The notes under the pieces: generated by a model
What the model saw: the letters and a program-made list of their open reading frames with translations, nothing else
Databases searched by the model: none
What the model was told of the DNA's origin: nothing
Assembly (NCBI GenBank): GCA_003554565.1
Contig: PWGR01000075.1
Location: 1-8,705 of the forward strand
From: Clostridia bacterium
Lineage (GTDB): Bacteria > Bacillota > Sulfobacillia > SLMV01
Reading direction: 5' to 3'
DNA length: 8,705 nt
Shown here: piece by piece, positions 1-6,109 of the stretch
Layout of the letters: each line of letters starts with the position of its first letter
How positions within the stretch are numbered: the first letter of the stretch is position 1
Made by a program: the position numbers and the translations under genes

Positions 1-917
1 ACGCGGACCGCCAGATTCTTGGGATTTTTGACAACATCCCCGCTGACCGTCACCACGCGCTCGATGCAGGGCATTCCGGTGTGAATAGCCCGCGCGATGG
101 CCACTGAAGTGGATACATTGTTAACGACCACCCCTACATGCAGCGGAAGTCCACCGGACGGTACCTCCCGTCCCGTGATGGCCAGGATCATCTGCTTCTC
201 GGCTCCCTCTGGATACTTGGTCTGAAGAGGCACGACTTCAAGCGGTGCATCACCTATCTCTTCCCGCAGCACCTCGATGGCATCAGGTTTGTTGTCCTCG
301 ACGCCAATTATGCCGCGTTCCGCTCCGCAGGCCCTCATTATCACCCTCAGGCCGAAAATCACCTCCCCGGCCCGTTCCAGCATGACCCGATGATCGCAGG
401 TTAGAAAAGGCTCGCATTCGCATCCGTTGATGATCACAGTGTCAATGCTGACGTCCGAATCCGGGGGAGGGGAGTACTTCACGTGTGCGGGAAAAGCAGC
501 TCCTCCCATTCCCACAATCCCGGCCGACCGGACAGCCTGCCGGATCTCATCCGGAGTCAACCGGTCCAGTTCCCCGGCCGGCGCAACTGTGTCGGCGATT
601 CGGTCCGAACCATCCGCGGCAATCACCACTGCTGGTGATTTTCGCCCGTCGGGCAAGATGGACTCGGTGATCGACTCTACCACTCCGGAAACGCTCGCGT
701 GCACTGGCGAGCTGACAAAGGCGTCGATATCACCTACAACCTGCCCCAAATCGACCTCCTCACCCTCCTGCACAGTGGGCTCACAGGGAGCCCCCATGTG
801 CTGGATCATCGGGATAACTGCACGCTCCGGAGCAGGGAGGGTCTCAATCCTGTGACCGTGTGACAGTTCCTTAAACTCCGGTGGATGAACCCCTCCCCGA
901 AAGGTCTTCGCTGTCAT
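1..917 (-). CDS. rnfC: Electron transport complex subunit RnfC (3' end beyond window)
   Basis: The frame opens at ATG 915-917 and stays open to the left edge: 305 codons, about two thirds of a usual RnfC of roughly 440 residues. Visible features are the N-terminal GGVHPPEFKE segment (8-17), a barrel-sandwich/lipoyl-like region with SSPVHASVSGVV (69-80), GMGGAAFPAHVK (136-147) of the NADH/FMN-binding region, INGCECEPFLTCDH (163-176) and YPEGAEKQMI (235-244). The C-terminal 4Fe-4S cluster motifs expected of the family lie outside the window. RnfC is the peripheral subunit of the membrane Rnf complex that takes electrons to or from NAD(H), while the complex exchanges electrons with ferredoxin and moves Na+ or H+. 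A GGAGGTGA ribosome site lies 10 nt upstream of the ATG. In clostridia rnfC heads rnfCDGEAB; the 141-nt upstream gap suits a first gene (inference). Confidence 0.95.
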   Translation of the reverse strand, partial: MTAKTFRGGVHPPEFKELSHGHRIETLPAPERAVIPMIQHMGAPCEPTVQEGEEVDLGQVVGDIDAFVSSPVHASVSGVVESITESILPDGRKSPAVVIAADGSDRIADTVAPAGELDRLTPDEIRQAVRSAGIVGMGGAAFPAHVKYSPPPDSDVSIDTVIINGCECEPFLTCDHRVMLERAGEVIFGLRVIMRACGAERGIIGVEDNKPDAIEVLREEIGDAPLEVVPLQTKYPEGAEKQMILAITGREVPSGGLPLHVGVVVNNVSTSVAIARAIHTGMPCIERVVTVSGDVVKNPKNLAVR

Positions 918-1058
918 AACTGCTGCTTCACCTCCGTACTCTGTCGCTCATAACACCGCGGCATCATACTGCCGGCGGGCCACATGCATACGCTGGTATT
1001 TGCCGTGATCAAGAGTGCCTCTCGTTCCCGGTACCATGGACCGGAGCGAAGGCTTCGC
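918..1058 (-). promoter_or_regulatory. rnfC upstream region with ribosome binding site and weak promoter candidate
   Basis: This 141-nt gap separates the spermidine-synthase-like gene from rnfC. The ribosome site GGAGGTGA lies at about 928-935. A TATGAT hexamer (minus strand, 963-968) matches the -10 consensus in 5 of 6 bases, but no good -35 stands 16-18 nt before it, so the promoter call is weak. Just after the upstream stop codon a small hairpin (GCGAA/TTCGC, within 1046-1058) and a CCGGT/ACCGG pair (1028-1044) are visible. Neither is followed by a T-run, so they are not canonical terminators and read-through into rnfC is possible. Confidence 0.3.
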
Positions 1059-1982
1059 CTACACCGTCAGCCGCACCTCCCCCCGGGATACAGCCCTATC
1101 GGTAAGCACCGGAACCTCGTCTTCTAGGAAAGGATACTCCCGGTAGCTGGAGATGAGTCGTGTGTAGTTCTGTCGGGGGAATCGGCGCTGCACGCGCTCA
1201 GCGCGGTGACGGATCCGCCGACGACTCAACGGACGACCCTCACGCTGCGCCACAATGATGAAATTATTCCCGCCCCCACCCAGCATGCTGAAGAGAAACG
1301 ACTGCCTGACCTCAAAAACATATATCGACGGGAATACTGCCCTTAATGTCTTGATTATGATCTGCAGGGTGCGGCTGCGCGGACCTTTCAACCAACCGAC
1401 GGCATTGATTACCAGAACCCCGGCATCTCCATCGGTGTCAGTGCCGTCGCGAAGGGCATCATTGATCTGCTGGAAACTCTCCCTCGTGTACAGACGCGAG
1501 GGATAACCGTCCTGGTTGTAAACATCAAGGACGATCATATCGAAGCATTCACGGTTCAGATTAAGGTGTGATCGACCGTCATCGACGACCAGGGACAGCT
1601 GCTCGTCCTCTTCCAGGAAGAAATAGCGGCGGGCGGCCTCGACGACCTCCGGGTCAACATCGACTGCCGTGATATTGACGTCCGGGTAGCTGCTGCGAAA
1701 AGACCGGACGCCCGCGCCCCCCCCCAGCCCCAAGAACAGCACCTCCCGGGAATTATCTCGGAACACCATCCCCAGATGCAGGTAAGAAATGTACCGGGCC
1801 ACGACTCGGTCCGGGTCCGCGAGGTCAATTGTCGTCTGCGGTAAGCTGCCCAGATACATGGTGCGGCGATTGCCGCGGTCGACGACTTTTAGTTTTCCCG
1901 CGTTGCTGACCCGTTCATACTGCGTCCTTGAGAACATCAATTGCGGCCTGCCTTCCCGTTTATGTGCAGTCCGGCCAGTCAA
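1059..1982 (-). CDS. Spermidine-synthase-like methyltransferase-fold protein
   Basis: Length is 307 aa from a TTG start. The Rossmann core carries the glycine loop GLGGGAG (85-91), an acidic ribose-contact segment VDVD (107-110), DDG (134-136) and a FDMIVLDVY strand (147-155) followed by LYT (164-166). A PVLTD motif (291-295) near the C terminus is typical of spermidine-synthase-like proteins. In true aminopropyltransferases the catalytic segment is D-x-x-D; here it is D153-V-Y-N156, so the second Asp is Asn. That makes polyamine synthesis doubtful, and the ligand may be another SAM-type compound. Residues 250-275 are rich in Arg. The TTG at 1980-1982 has GGTGAAG 5 nt upstream, directly after an in-frame TGA. 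ATG 1935-1937 (residue 16) is an alternative start. No speD-like gene is adjacent. The fold call is firm, the substrate unknown. Confidence 0.85.
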   Translation of the reverse strand: MTGRTAHKREGRPQLMFSRTQYERVSNAGKLKVVDRGNRRTMYLGSLPQTTIDLADPDRVVARYISYLHLGMVFRDNSREVLFLGLGGGAGVRSFRSSYPDVNITAVDVDPEVVEAARRYFFLEEDEQLSLVVDDGRSHLNLNRECFDMIVLDVYNQDGYPSRLYTRESFQQINDALRDGTDTDGDAGVLVINAVGWLKGPRSRTLQIIIKTLRAVFPSIYVFEVRQSFLFSMLGGGGNNFIIVAQREGRPLSRRRIRHRAERVQRRFPRQNYTRLISSYREYPFLEDEVPVLTDRAVSRGEVRLTV

Positions 1983-2135
1983 TCACGCTTCACCGGCGGG
2001 GCGCCTAGAGTCGGCGATAACTACTGCAGAGATTTTCCCGCCCATCCCGCGTACATGCGCTGCCGGGGCCCCGTCGATCAATGAAGCCCCAACCCGGTGC
2101 TTGAGATCATGGGCAGATTGACTTGGAAGCTTGAT
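1983..2135 (-). other. Possible short ORF or gene remnant abutting the 1982 start
   Basis: A 50-codon open frame runs from just after a stop at 2136-2138 to a TGA at 1983-1985, immediately before the TTG start of the spermidine-synthase-like gene. Its last 38 residues (HRVGASLIDGAPAAHVRGMG, then a GKISAVVIAD segment) look protein-like. The frame has no early ATG: possible starts are TTG 2079-2081 or ATG 2043-2045, neither with a convincing ribosome site. It could be a tiny coupled upstream gene, the tail of a decayed gene, or chance. I do not recognise a family. Confidence 0.2.
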
Positions 2136-2438
2136 TCAATGAGATAAGCGGGATCTCCTCCTCAACCCGTAAAATAAACACATTTTGGAGACGGATAACC
2201 GAGATCGCAAATAATATATTGGTGCAAGGCGCCTCCAGTTAGTATATGCCTTATCCACGATAATGCTCTTTGCAATTCTATGCCGAGATAGATCCCATTA
2301 CGCCGTCCGGTTCCCATCTCCCCCCGGTACTGGTAAAATGAGCGCGATGCACTTCGTAGCGGATCGAGCTGGGCAACGGGACCTGCCAAGCACACCGTAT
2401 TCAACCTCCAGCTCGAGCTCGGGGAGGAGGATCGACCA
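2136..2438. other. Intergenic region between divergent genes, AT-rich core
   Basis: No convincing gene lies here. The GC level drops sharply around 2161-2222, with an ATAATATATT stretch at 2211-2220 that gives -10-like hexamers on both strands (TATATT plus, TATTAT minus). No well-spaced -35 is evident. This is the likely place for the promoters of the two divergent genes (inference). On the minus strand an AGGAGGAGA ribosome-site-like stretch at about 2155-2163 leads only to short frames. A 45-codon plus frame from ATG 2338 overlaps the protease start but has no ribosome site. Confidence 0.35.
2421..2430 (+). promoter_or_regulatory. Strong ribosome binding site deciding the TTG start at 2439
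   Basis: GGGGAGGAGG stands 8 nt before TTG 2439-2441. No ATG or GTG in this frame occurs between the site and the first membrane segment, so it fixes TTG as the start of the CPBP protease. Confidence 0.8.
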
Positions 2439-3200
2439 TTGCCGGCATCGCGCCCTTGGATTGATTGGCTGAACCGGACGCTGTTCGGATCCCGCGGGCT
2501 TAATGTATCAGGCTTCATCCTGTTAGCACCACCAGCCTGGTCGCTCAGGCGAGTGTCTGGCGTCTTTCTGGCCGGTGAAATTTTCCCGGCCTTAATCCTC
2601 GGGGGGATGTACGCCTCAGACCAGTTACACATGCCTATGTGGCTACTGGTCACCGCCCAACCCCTGGCCGTCATAGCCTTGATGTGGCTGGTGCGCCCAC
2701 CTACTGAGAACTCACCTGCCGGCATTTTCCCGCTGGACATCGACTTTACCTCCCTCCTGCGCTACGCTGCATCATGGGGTCTCGTTCTCCGGGTCATCTC
2801 CCTTCTGGTTGTAATGGGACAGGTGGCGGTCGGGTTCTGGGAAGATGTCACCAATAACCCCCTACTTCTGGCTGAAGAACCGCTGGGAATCGTCGAGCAG
2901 GTCATTATCGTCTTCAGCGCAGTCATCCTTGTCCCGATCGCAGAGGAGTTGTTTTACCGTGGCCTCCTTTACCGCTCCCTGGGAAGACGATTCAACCTGA
3001 CAGCAGCGGCCTTTGTCTCCACCGCAGTCTGGACTTTCCTGCACGGCCCCGTAGTGCTGTATCCGGTTATATTCGTCCTGGGTATATTCCTGACCCTTCT
3101 TTATGAATCGACCGGCAGCATCTGGGCACCCATAGCCGCGCATATGGGGTTCAACCTGACCTCCTTTCTTCTGATGTGGATCCTGCCGGGAGTAGTTTGA
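2439..3200 (+). CDS. CPBP (CAAX/type II) family intramembrane metalloprotease
   Basis: Length is 253 aa, with several hydrophobic segments (about 22-33, 42-58, 68-85, 110-130, 153-168, 186-201, 206-222, 238-250), so an integral membrane protein. The three family motifs are present: E169-E170-L-F-Y-R174 (EExxxR), W198-T-F-L-H202 (usually FxxxH, here with Trp) and H235-M-G-F-N239 (HxxxN). The Glu and His residues are the metal/catalytic set of the Abi/CAAX protease fold. Bacterial members process or modify membrane or peptide substrates; some give bacteriocin self-immunity, but no bacteriocin gene is visible here. The start is TTG 2439. It is the only clear plus-strand gene and ends 12 bp from the end of the AI-2E gene, which converges on it. 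Substrate unknown. Confidence 0.88.
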   Translation: MPASRPWIDWLNRTLFGSRGLNVSGFILLAPPAWSLRRVSGVFLAGEIFPALILGGMYASDQLHMPMWLLVTAQPLAVIALMWLVRPPTENSPAGIFPLDIDFTSLLRYAASWGLVLRVISLLVVMGQVAVGFWEDVTNNPLLLAEEPLGIVEQVIIVFSAVILVPIAEELFYRGLLYRSLGRRFNLTAAAFVSTAVWTFLHGPVVLYPVIFVLGIFLTLLYESTGSIWAPIAAHMGFNLTSFLLMWILPGVV

Positions 3201-3212
3201 GGCACAGGGCAA

Positions 3213-4280
3213 TCAGGCCGCATCCTCCGCCAGAATCCAACGGAGCAGGTGGTCGAGACATACCCTGATCACCGCAGCCACCGGAACGCCGAGAAACAGT
3301 CCCCAGAAGCCCATCAGTGCTCCGCCTGCCAGCACTGCAAAGACGACCGCGAGGGGATGAAGCCCGGTGCGATTGGACAAAATTCTCGGTGTGAGAATGA
3401 AGCCATCGAGCTGCTGGATTAAGACGTAGAGAATGGAGACGCGGAGCACCATGGCCCAGGAATCCAGTGCGGCGATTATGAGTGCGGGGACTGCACCCAC
3501 AAAAGGTCCGAAGTAAGGAATGAGATTGGTCAGCCCGGCGAAGAGTCCGAGAATCAGATAGAAGCGAATGCCAAAGATGGCCAGAGCCGTGGAGGCAATG
3601 ATGCCGACGACCGCAGACACTATGAGGCGACCGTGCACAAAACCGGAAACCACCCGGTTGGCATCCTGTACAAAGCTGACTACCCCCTCCCGGTGAGCAC
3701 TGGGAATCATATTTTGAAAGCGGTCCCGGAAGTAACGTGCGTCCTTCAGGAAGTATACTGCCAGCACCGGCCCGAGAATGAAATGAAAGATGCCACCGAA
3801 GACCCCCCCTATCCCGGCCATCAGTGCGCTTATTGAAGCATCTACATCCAGACTCTCCTCAAGGTGCATCTGATACTGGTCCAGAGCCTGATCAATCCCC
3901 TCCCTGAGTACGGGAGGAATGGTCGGCCCGGCATAAAACTGCTCAGCCTCGACAATGATGGCGGCAATCTGACTGACGTAGTGCGGGAGGTTGTCCACAA
4001 GGCGGTTGACCTCTTCCACAAGAACGGGAATGATGAACAGGCCAAACGCCACCACCACCACCGCCAGCAGGACGTAGGTGACGGCAATTCCTTGAATGCG
4101 GGAAAGACGGCGACGCTCGAAGAAGCTGACCACCGGGTGCAGGACGTAGGCTATGGCGACGGCGACCGCAAAAGGAGTGACCGCTCCCCTGACCCGGCTG
4201 ACAAATGCGAGAACGACCACCAGCAGAACCAGTGCAGCTAACGCCTTCAGTACCTTCAACCAGTCTATGCGCTGCAGCAT
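3213..4280 (-). CDS. AI-2E/PerM-family membrane transporter
   Basis: Length is 355 aa from the chosen ATG, normal for the family. The family pattern is clear: two N-terminal helices (about 12-30 and 33-53), a third (66-88), a long polar segment (90-150), then the conserved second half with PVLAVYFLKD (171-180), the signature NLIPYFGPFVGAVPA (252-266), ILTPRI (295-300) and a final glycine-rich helix pair to about residue 340. Members include AI-2 exporter-like TqsA and Na+/H+ antiporter-like proteins, so the transported substrate cannot be named from sequence. An in-frame ATG 15 nt upstream (4293-4295) lacks a good ribosome site, while ATG 4278-4280 has GGAGG 6 nt before it and is preferred. 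The gene has its own candidate promoter near 4420 and converges with the protease gene. Confidence 0.92.
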   Translation of the reverse strand: MLQRIDWLKVLKALAALVLLVVVLAFVSRVRGAVTPFAVAVAIAYVLHPVVSFFERRRLSRIQGIAVTYVLLAVVVVAFGLFIIPVLVEEVNRLVDNLPHYVSQIAAIIVEAEQFYAGPTIPPVLREGIDQALDQYQMHLEESLDVDASISALMAGIGGVFGGIFHFILGPVLAVYFLKDARYFRDRFQNMIPSAHREGVVSFVQDANRVVSGFVHGRLIVSAVVGIIASTALAIFGIRFYLILGLFAGLTNLIPYFGPFVGAVPALIIAALDSWAMVLRVSILYVLIQQLDGFILTPRILSNRTGLHPLAVVFAVLAGGALMGFWGLFLGVPVAAVIRVCLDHLLRWILAEDAA

Positions 4281-4349
4281 CTCCGACCTCCACATCCCGG
4301 GCTTCTCTTTACCGGTTGCTCCAAATTCCCTTCCGCAGCAGGCGGGAAT

Positions 4350-4420
4350 CCTCCTTCTAAGTGTAACAGGTTTTGCCGTTGCACATGCAATTGGCGGATG
4401 TTATCCGCTTCTGGATTATA
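4350..4420 (-). promoter_or_regulatory. Candidate promoter and structured leader of the AI-2E gene
   Basis: On the minus strand a perfect TATAAT lies at 4415-4420; a well-spaced -35 is not evident. Transcription would start near 4408, where a perfect 6-bp hairpin begins (GCGGAT/ATCCGC arms, 4403-4408 and 4394-4399, 3-nt loop). It is followed by a TTGCA/TGCAA pair (4379-4390) and a strong AAGGAGG at 4350-4356 that serves no visible gene. The leader to ATG 4280 would be about 128 nt. Confidence 0.4.
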
Positions 4421-4471
4421 TCCAAACCCAACATCACCCGTGCAGCAAATGTCAGGTCACAACGACCCATT

Positions 4472-5014
4472 TCACTTCTTTCTGCCTTTCTTCCGTCTTC
4501 CCTTCTTCTCCTTTTCGGCAGGCAGTCCGGCCGTCAGATCCTCTCCCCTGGACGTCTGGTAGGCAGCGGCCGCCCCGGTGATGAGACCGGTCATCAATCC
4601 CAACATGACACCGTACGAGGCACCTATGATCAGCGAGTTGATGATCATGGTGCCAAAGCCGACCTCGGGAAAGATGAGGCCGAATATCATGCTCTGAGAA
4701 AACAGTGCAGCCATAACGAAGGCTCCCAGCAGCATCCCGGCGAGTGCGCCGTGCCACATGGCAACGCCTATACACCGATAGGAAGAATCGGGCTCTGCGG
4801 ATACAAGGGCACGCTCAAGATAGCCCGCCAGAAACCGACCCAGGAGGAACCCGCCTATGGCAGTGGTTCCGCCGGCGATCCAGAGCATCGGCAACGCCCC
4901 ATCTTCGGCACGTGCAAGCGGGAGCATCAGCAGGATGGTGGATACCGCGGAAAAAGATATTCCCATCGCCATCCAGAGGACCCTGTTGACCATAGCAAAC
5001 GTGATGTATCTCAC
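4472..5014 (-). CDS. Four-helix membrane protein of unknown function with basic C-terminal tail
   Basis: Length is 180 aa from GTG 5012-5014. I do not recognise a family. Four hydrophobic segments are visible (about 12-32, 43-64, 84-106, 124-151), several rich in Gly and Ala, with small-residue helix-packing patterns. The protein ends in a tail in which 10 of the last 13 residues (168-180) are Lys or Arg, probably cytoplasmic by the positive-inside rule and able to contact lipid headgroups, RNA or ribosome (inference). GTG 5014 is chosen because AGGAGT precedes it by 6 nt. The frame stays open to GTG 5105-5107, which overlaps the previous gene's stop as GTGA; that would give 211 aa but has no ribosome site. 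It is the third gene of the unknown cassette. Confidence 0.72.
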   Translation of the reverse strand: MRYITFAMVNRVLWMAMGISFSAVSTILLMLPLARAEDGALPMLWIAGGTTAIGGFLLGRFLAGYLERALVSAEPDSSYRCIGVAMWHGALAGMLLGAFVMAALFSQSMIFGLIFPEVGFGTMIINSLIIGASYGVMLGLMTGLITGAAAAYQTSRGEDLTAGLPAEKEKKGRRKKGRKK

Positions 5015-5021
5015 ATTACGA

Positions 5022-5026
5022 CTCCT
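5022..5026 (-). promoter_or_regulatory. Ribosome binding site favouring GTG 5014
   Basis: AGGAG on the minus strand, 7 nt before GTG 5012-5014. It supports the shorter form of the 4472-5014 gene over the 31-residue N-terminal extension that begins at GTG 5107. Confidence 0.5.
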
Positions 5027-5103
5027 CTCGCCCGTCATCGCAAGCTCACTCTCATTCTTTACGAACACGGGGGTAGTCCGCAAATGCACTCTGTTGAGCG
5101 AGT

Positions 5104-5508
5104 TCACCCGCGCCGCGTGCGGGAGCCAATGATAATGCCAGCTGCGAACCCAACGAAGGTAAACACGAAGAGGGCCACCGACTGGCCTAGCGCGCGCTGA
5201 ACAGAGGAGTACAGGATTACATCCAGCAGCTCTACCGTCCCCAGCAGGTGCGATGTAATCACAGTGGCGATCACCGGCACGGCCGAGGCGAAGATCACCA
5301 ATGAAATGTCGGCTACCAGGCTCTCCGCCATCTTTTCAAAGATAAGCGGCGGTAATGTGCCGATTATCATGGAACTTGCCACCAGGAGCCACCCGTCGGT
5401 TTGGATCAGGGCATAATCATCGTACGGAGCCCATTGGGACAGAGTTACTACGCCCAACACGAGGCCGGCCATGAATGTCGCTCCCCAGCAGAATACCCGT
5501 TCACTCAA
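5104..5508 (-). CDS. Small four-helix membrane protein of unknown function
   Basis: Length is 134 aa from TTG 5506-5508. No family recognised. Hydrophobic segments lie at about 6-24, 40-57, 66-90 and 112-128, separated by short acidic or polar loops (APYDDYALIQTDG, 27-39), ending in SRTRRG. The frame is open much further upstream (to 5676), but that part overlaps the preceding gene and reads as low-complexity Ser/Arg/Gly, so it is taken as a shadow. TTG 5508 overlaps the preceding gene's TGA by 8 nt and has GGAGG 9 nt before it inside that gene, which suggests translational coupling. GTG 5512-5514 is only 3 nt from the ribosome site. Its size, topology and place suggest that it works with the adjacent 180-aa membrane protein (inference). 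Confidence 0.75.
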   Translation of the reverse strand: MSERVFCWGATFMAGLVLGVVTLSQWAPYDDYALIQTDGWLLVASSMIIGTLPPLIFEKMAESLVADISLVIFASAVPVIATVITSHLLGTVELLDVILYSSVQRALGQSVALFVFTFVGFAAGIIIGSRTRRG

Positions 5509-6004
5509 CCGCACCGACCTCCTCGATGGCGAAGTCCCACCGCTCAGCTGAGCGGCTGTGCGGAGGATATATTTCCATGAACCCATCGACGTACCAGTCC
5601 CGCCTCCCGGCCCGGCGCAGCTCCTCCAGATCCTCCCGGTCGACATAACTGCTGCCCGGCTCGAGCTCCACATCAAAGGTCAATGGCTCACCGTCGGCGA
5701 CCTCGACTGACAGCTCCAGTCTGGACAGGGTCCCCGCAATGGCGTCATTCACCCTCGCCACCAAGCGAATGCTATCGATACGGTAAGAGAAACCGTCCTC
5801 ACTGGATGCCCGGAGCTGCATCGCGAGAGGCTTGGAAGGATCATCGGGCCGCACGCGCACCTCGGTGATTTCCAGCTGCACGGCATTGACGGCCTCCACT
5901 CCCTGGGCATGGCGCACGATCGTGATCCCGCCGAGAACGACGGACAGCAGACCAGCTGCAAACATGACCAGGAAGACTTTATGATGAGTCTGCAAGCTTT
6001 TCAT
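5501..6004 (-). CDS. Membrane-anchored protein with beta-rich outer domain, unknown function
   Basis: Length is 167 aa. One N-terminal hydrophobic segment (about 10-30, after a short basic start) acts as a signal anchor or uncleaved signal. The remaining 135 residues are soluble, alternate hydrophobic and charged residues as in beta strands (42-52, 60-67, 73-86, 92-103, 107-115), and are acidic. The strand pattern with RLVARVNDAIAGTL and SVEVADGEPLTFDVEL resembles LEA14/WHy-type Ig-like domains, but this is a fold impression, not a recognised match. ATG 6002-6004 lies only 1 nt from GGAGG; TTG 5993-5995 (residue 4) is better spaced at 10 nt and may be the true start. It is the first gene of the three-gene cassette, overlaps the second by 8 nt, and sits 17 nt downstream of a terminator. 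Confidence 0.75.
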   Translation of the reverse strand: MKSLQTHHKVFLVMFAAGLLSVVLGGITIVRHAQGVEAVNAVQLEITEVRVRPDDPSKPLAMQLRASSEDGFSYRIDSIRLVARVNDAIAGTLSRLELSVEVADGEPLTFDVELEPGSSYVDREDLEELRRAGRRDWYVDGFMEIYPPHSRSAERWDFAIEEVGAVE

Positions 6005-6021
6005 CCCTCCACCGTGAGGAG

Positions 6022-6047
6022 AAAAATTGGGCGCAATTCCTGCGCCC
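6022..6047 (-). terminator. Rho-independent terminator of the ABC transporter operon
   Basis: On the minus strand a perfect 7-bp GC-rich stem GGGCGCA (6041-6047) / TGCGCCC (6029-6035) with a 5-nt loop is followed at once by AATTTTTC (T-run 6022-6026). It lies about 60 nt after the permease stop codon. Another GGGCGC copy at 6070-6075 could pair with the same downstream arm, giving a competing larger loop. Confidence 0.8.
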
Positions 6048-6109
6048 GCTCGCGGCGGCGAGAAGAACCGCGCCCGTAAAAGATGTCGTCATTCACCCCT
6101 ATGTGCACA

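Noticed and set aside
138..855. Plus-strand open frames opposite rnfC
   Set aside because: The minus strand encodes an unmistakable RnfC across the whole stretch.
2251..2259. TTATCCACG, 8 of 9 bases of a DnaA box
   Set aside because: A single copy with no cluster, no dnaA/dnaN neighbours and no AT-rich unwinding repeats beside it; expected by chance.
2162..2740. 192-codon minus-strand open frame over the protease N-terminal region
   Set aside because: It overlaps the convincing CPBP gene antisense; no family pattern or ribosome site.
4357..4386. Nine-codon frame with two Cys before the AI-2E gene as a leader peptide
   Set aside because: No ribosome site before its ATG and too short to judge; mentioned only as part of the leader.
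4373..5200. 275-codon plus-strand open frame
   Set aside because: It lies opposite two membrane-protein genes, reads as charged low-order sequence and has no ribosome site.
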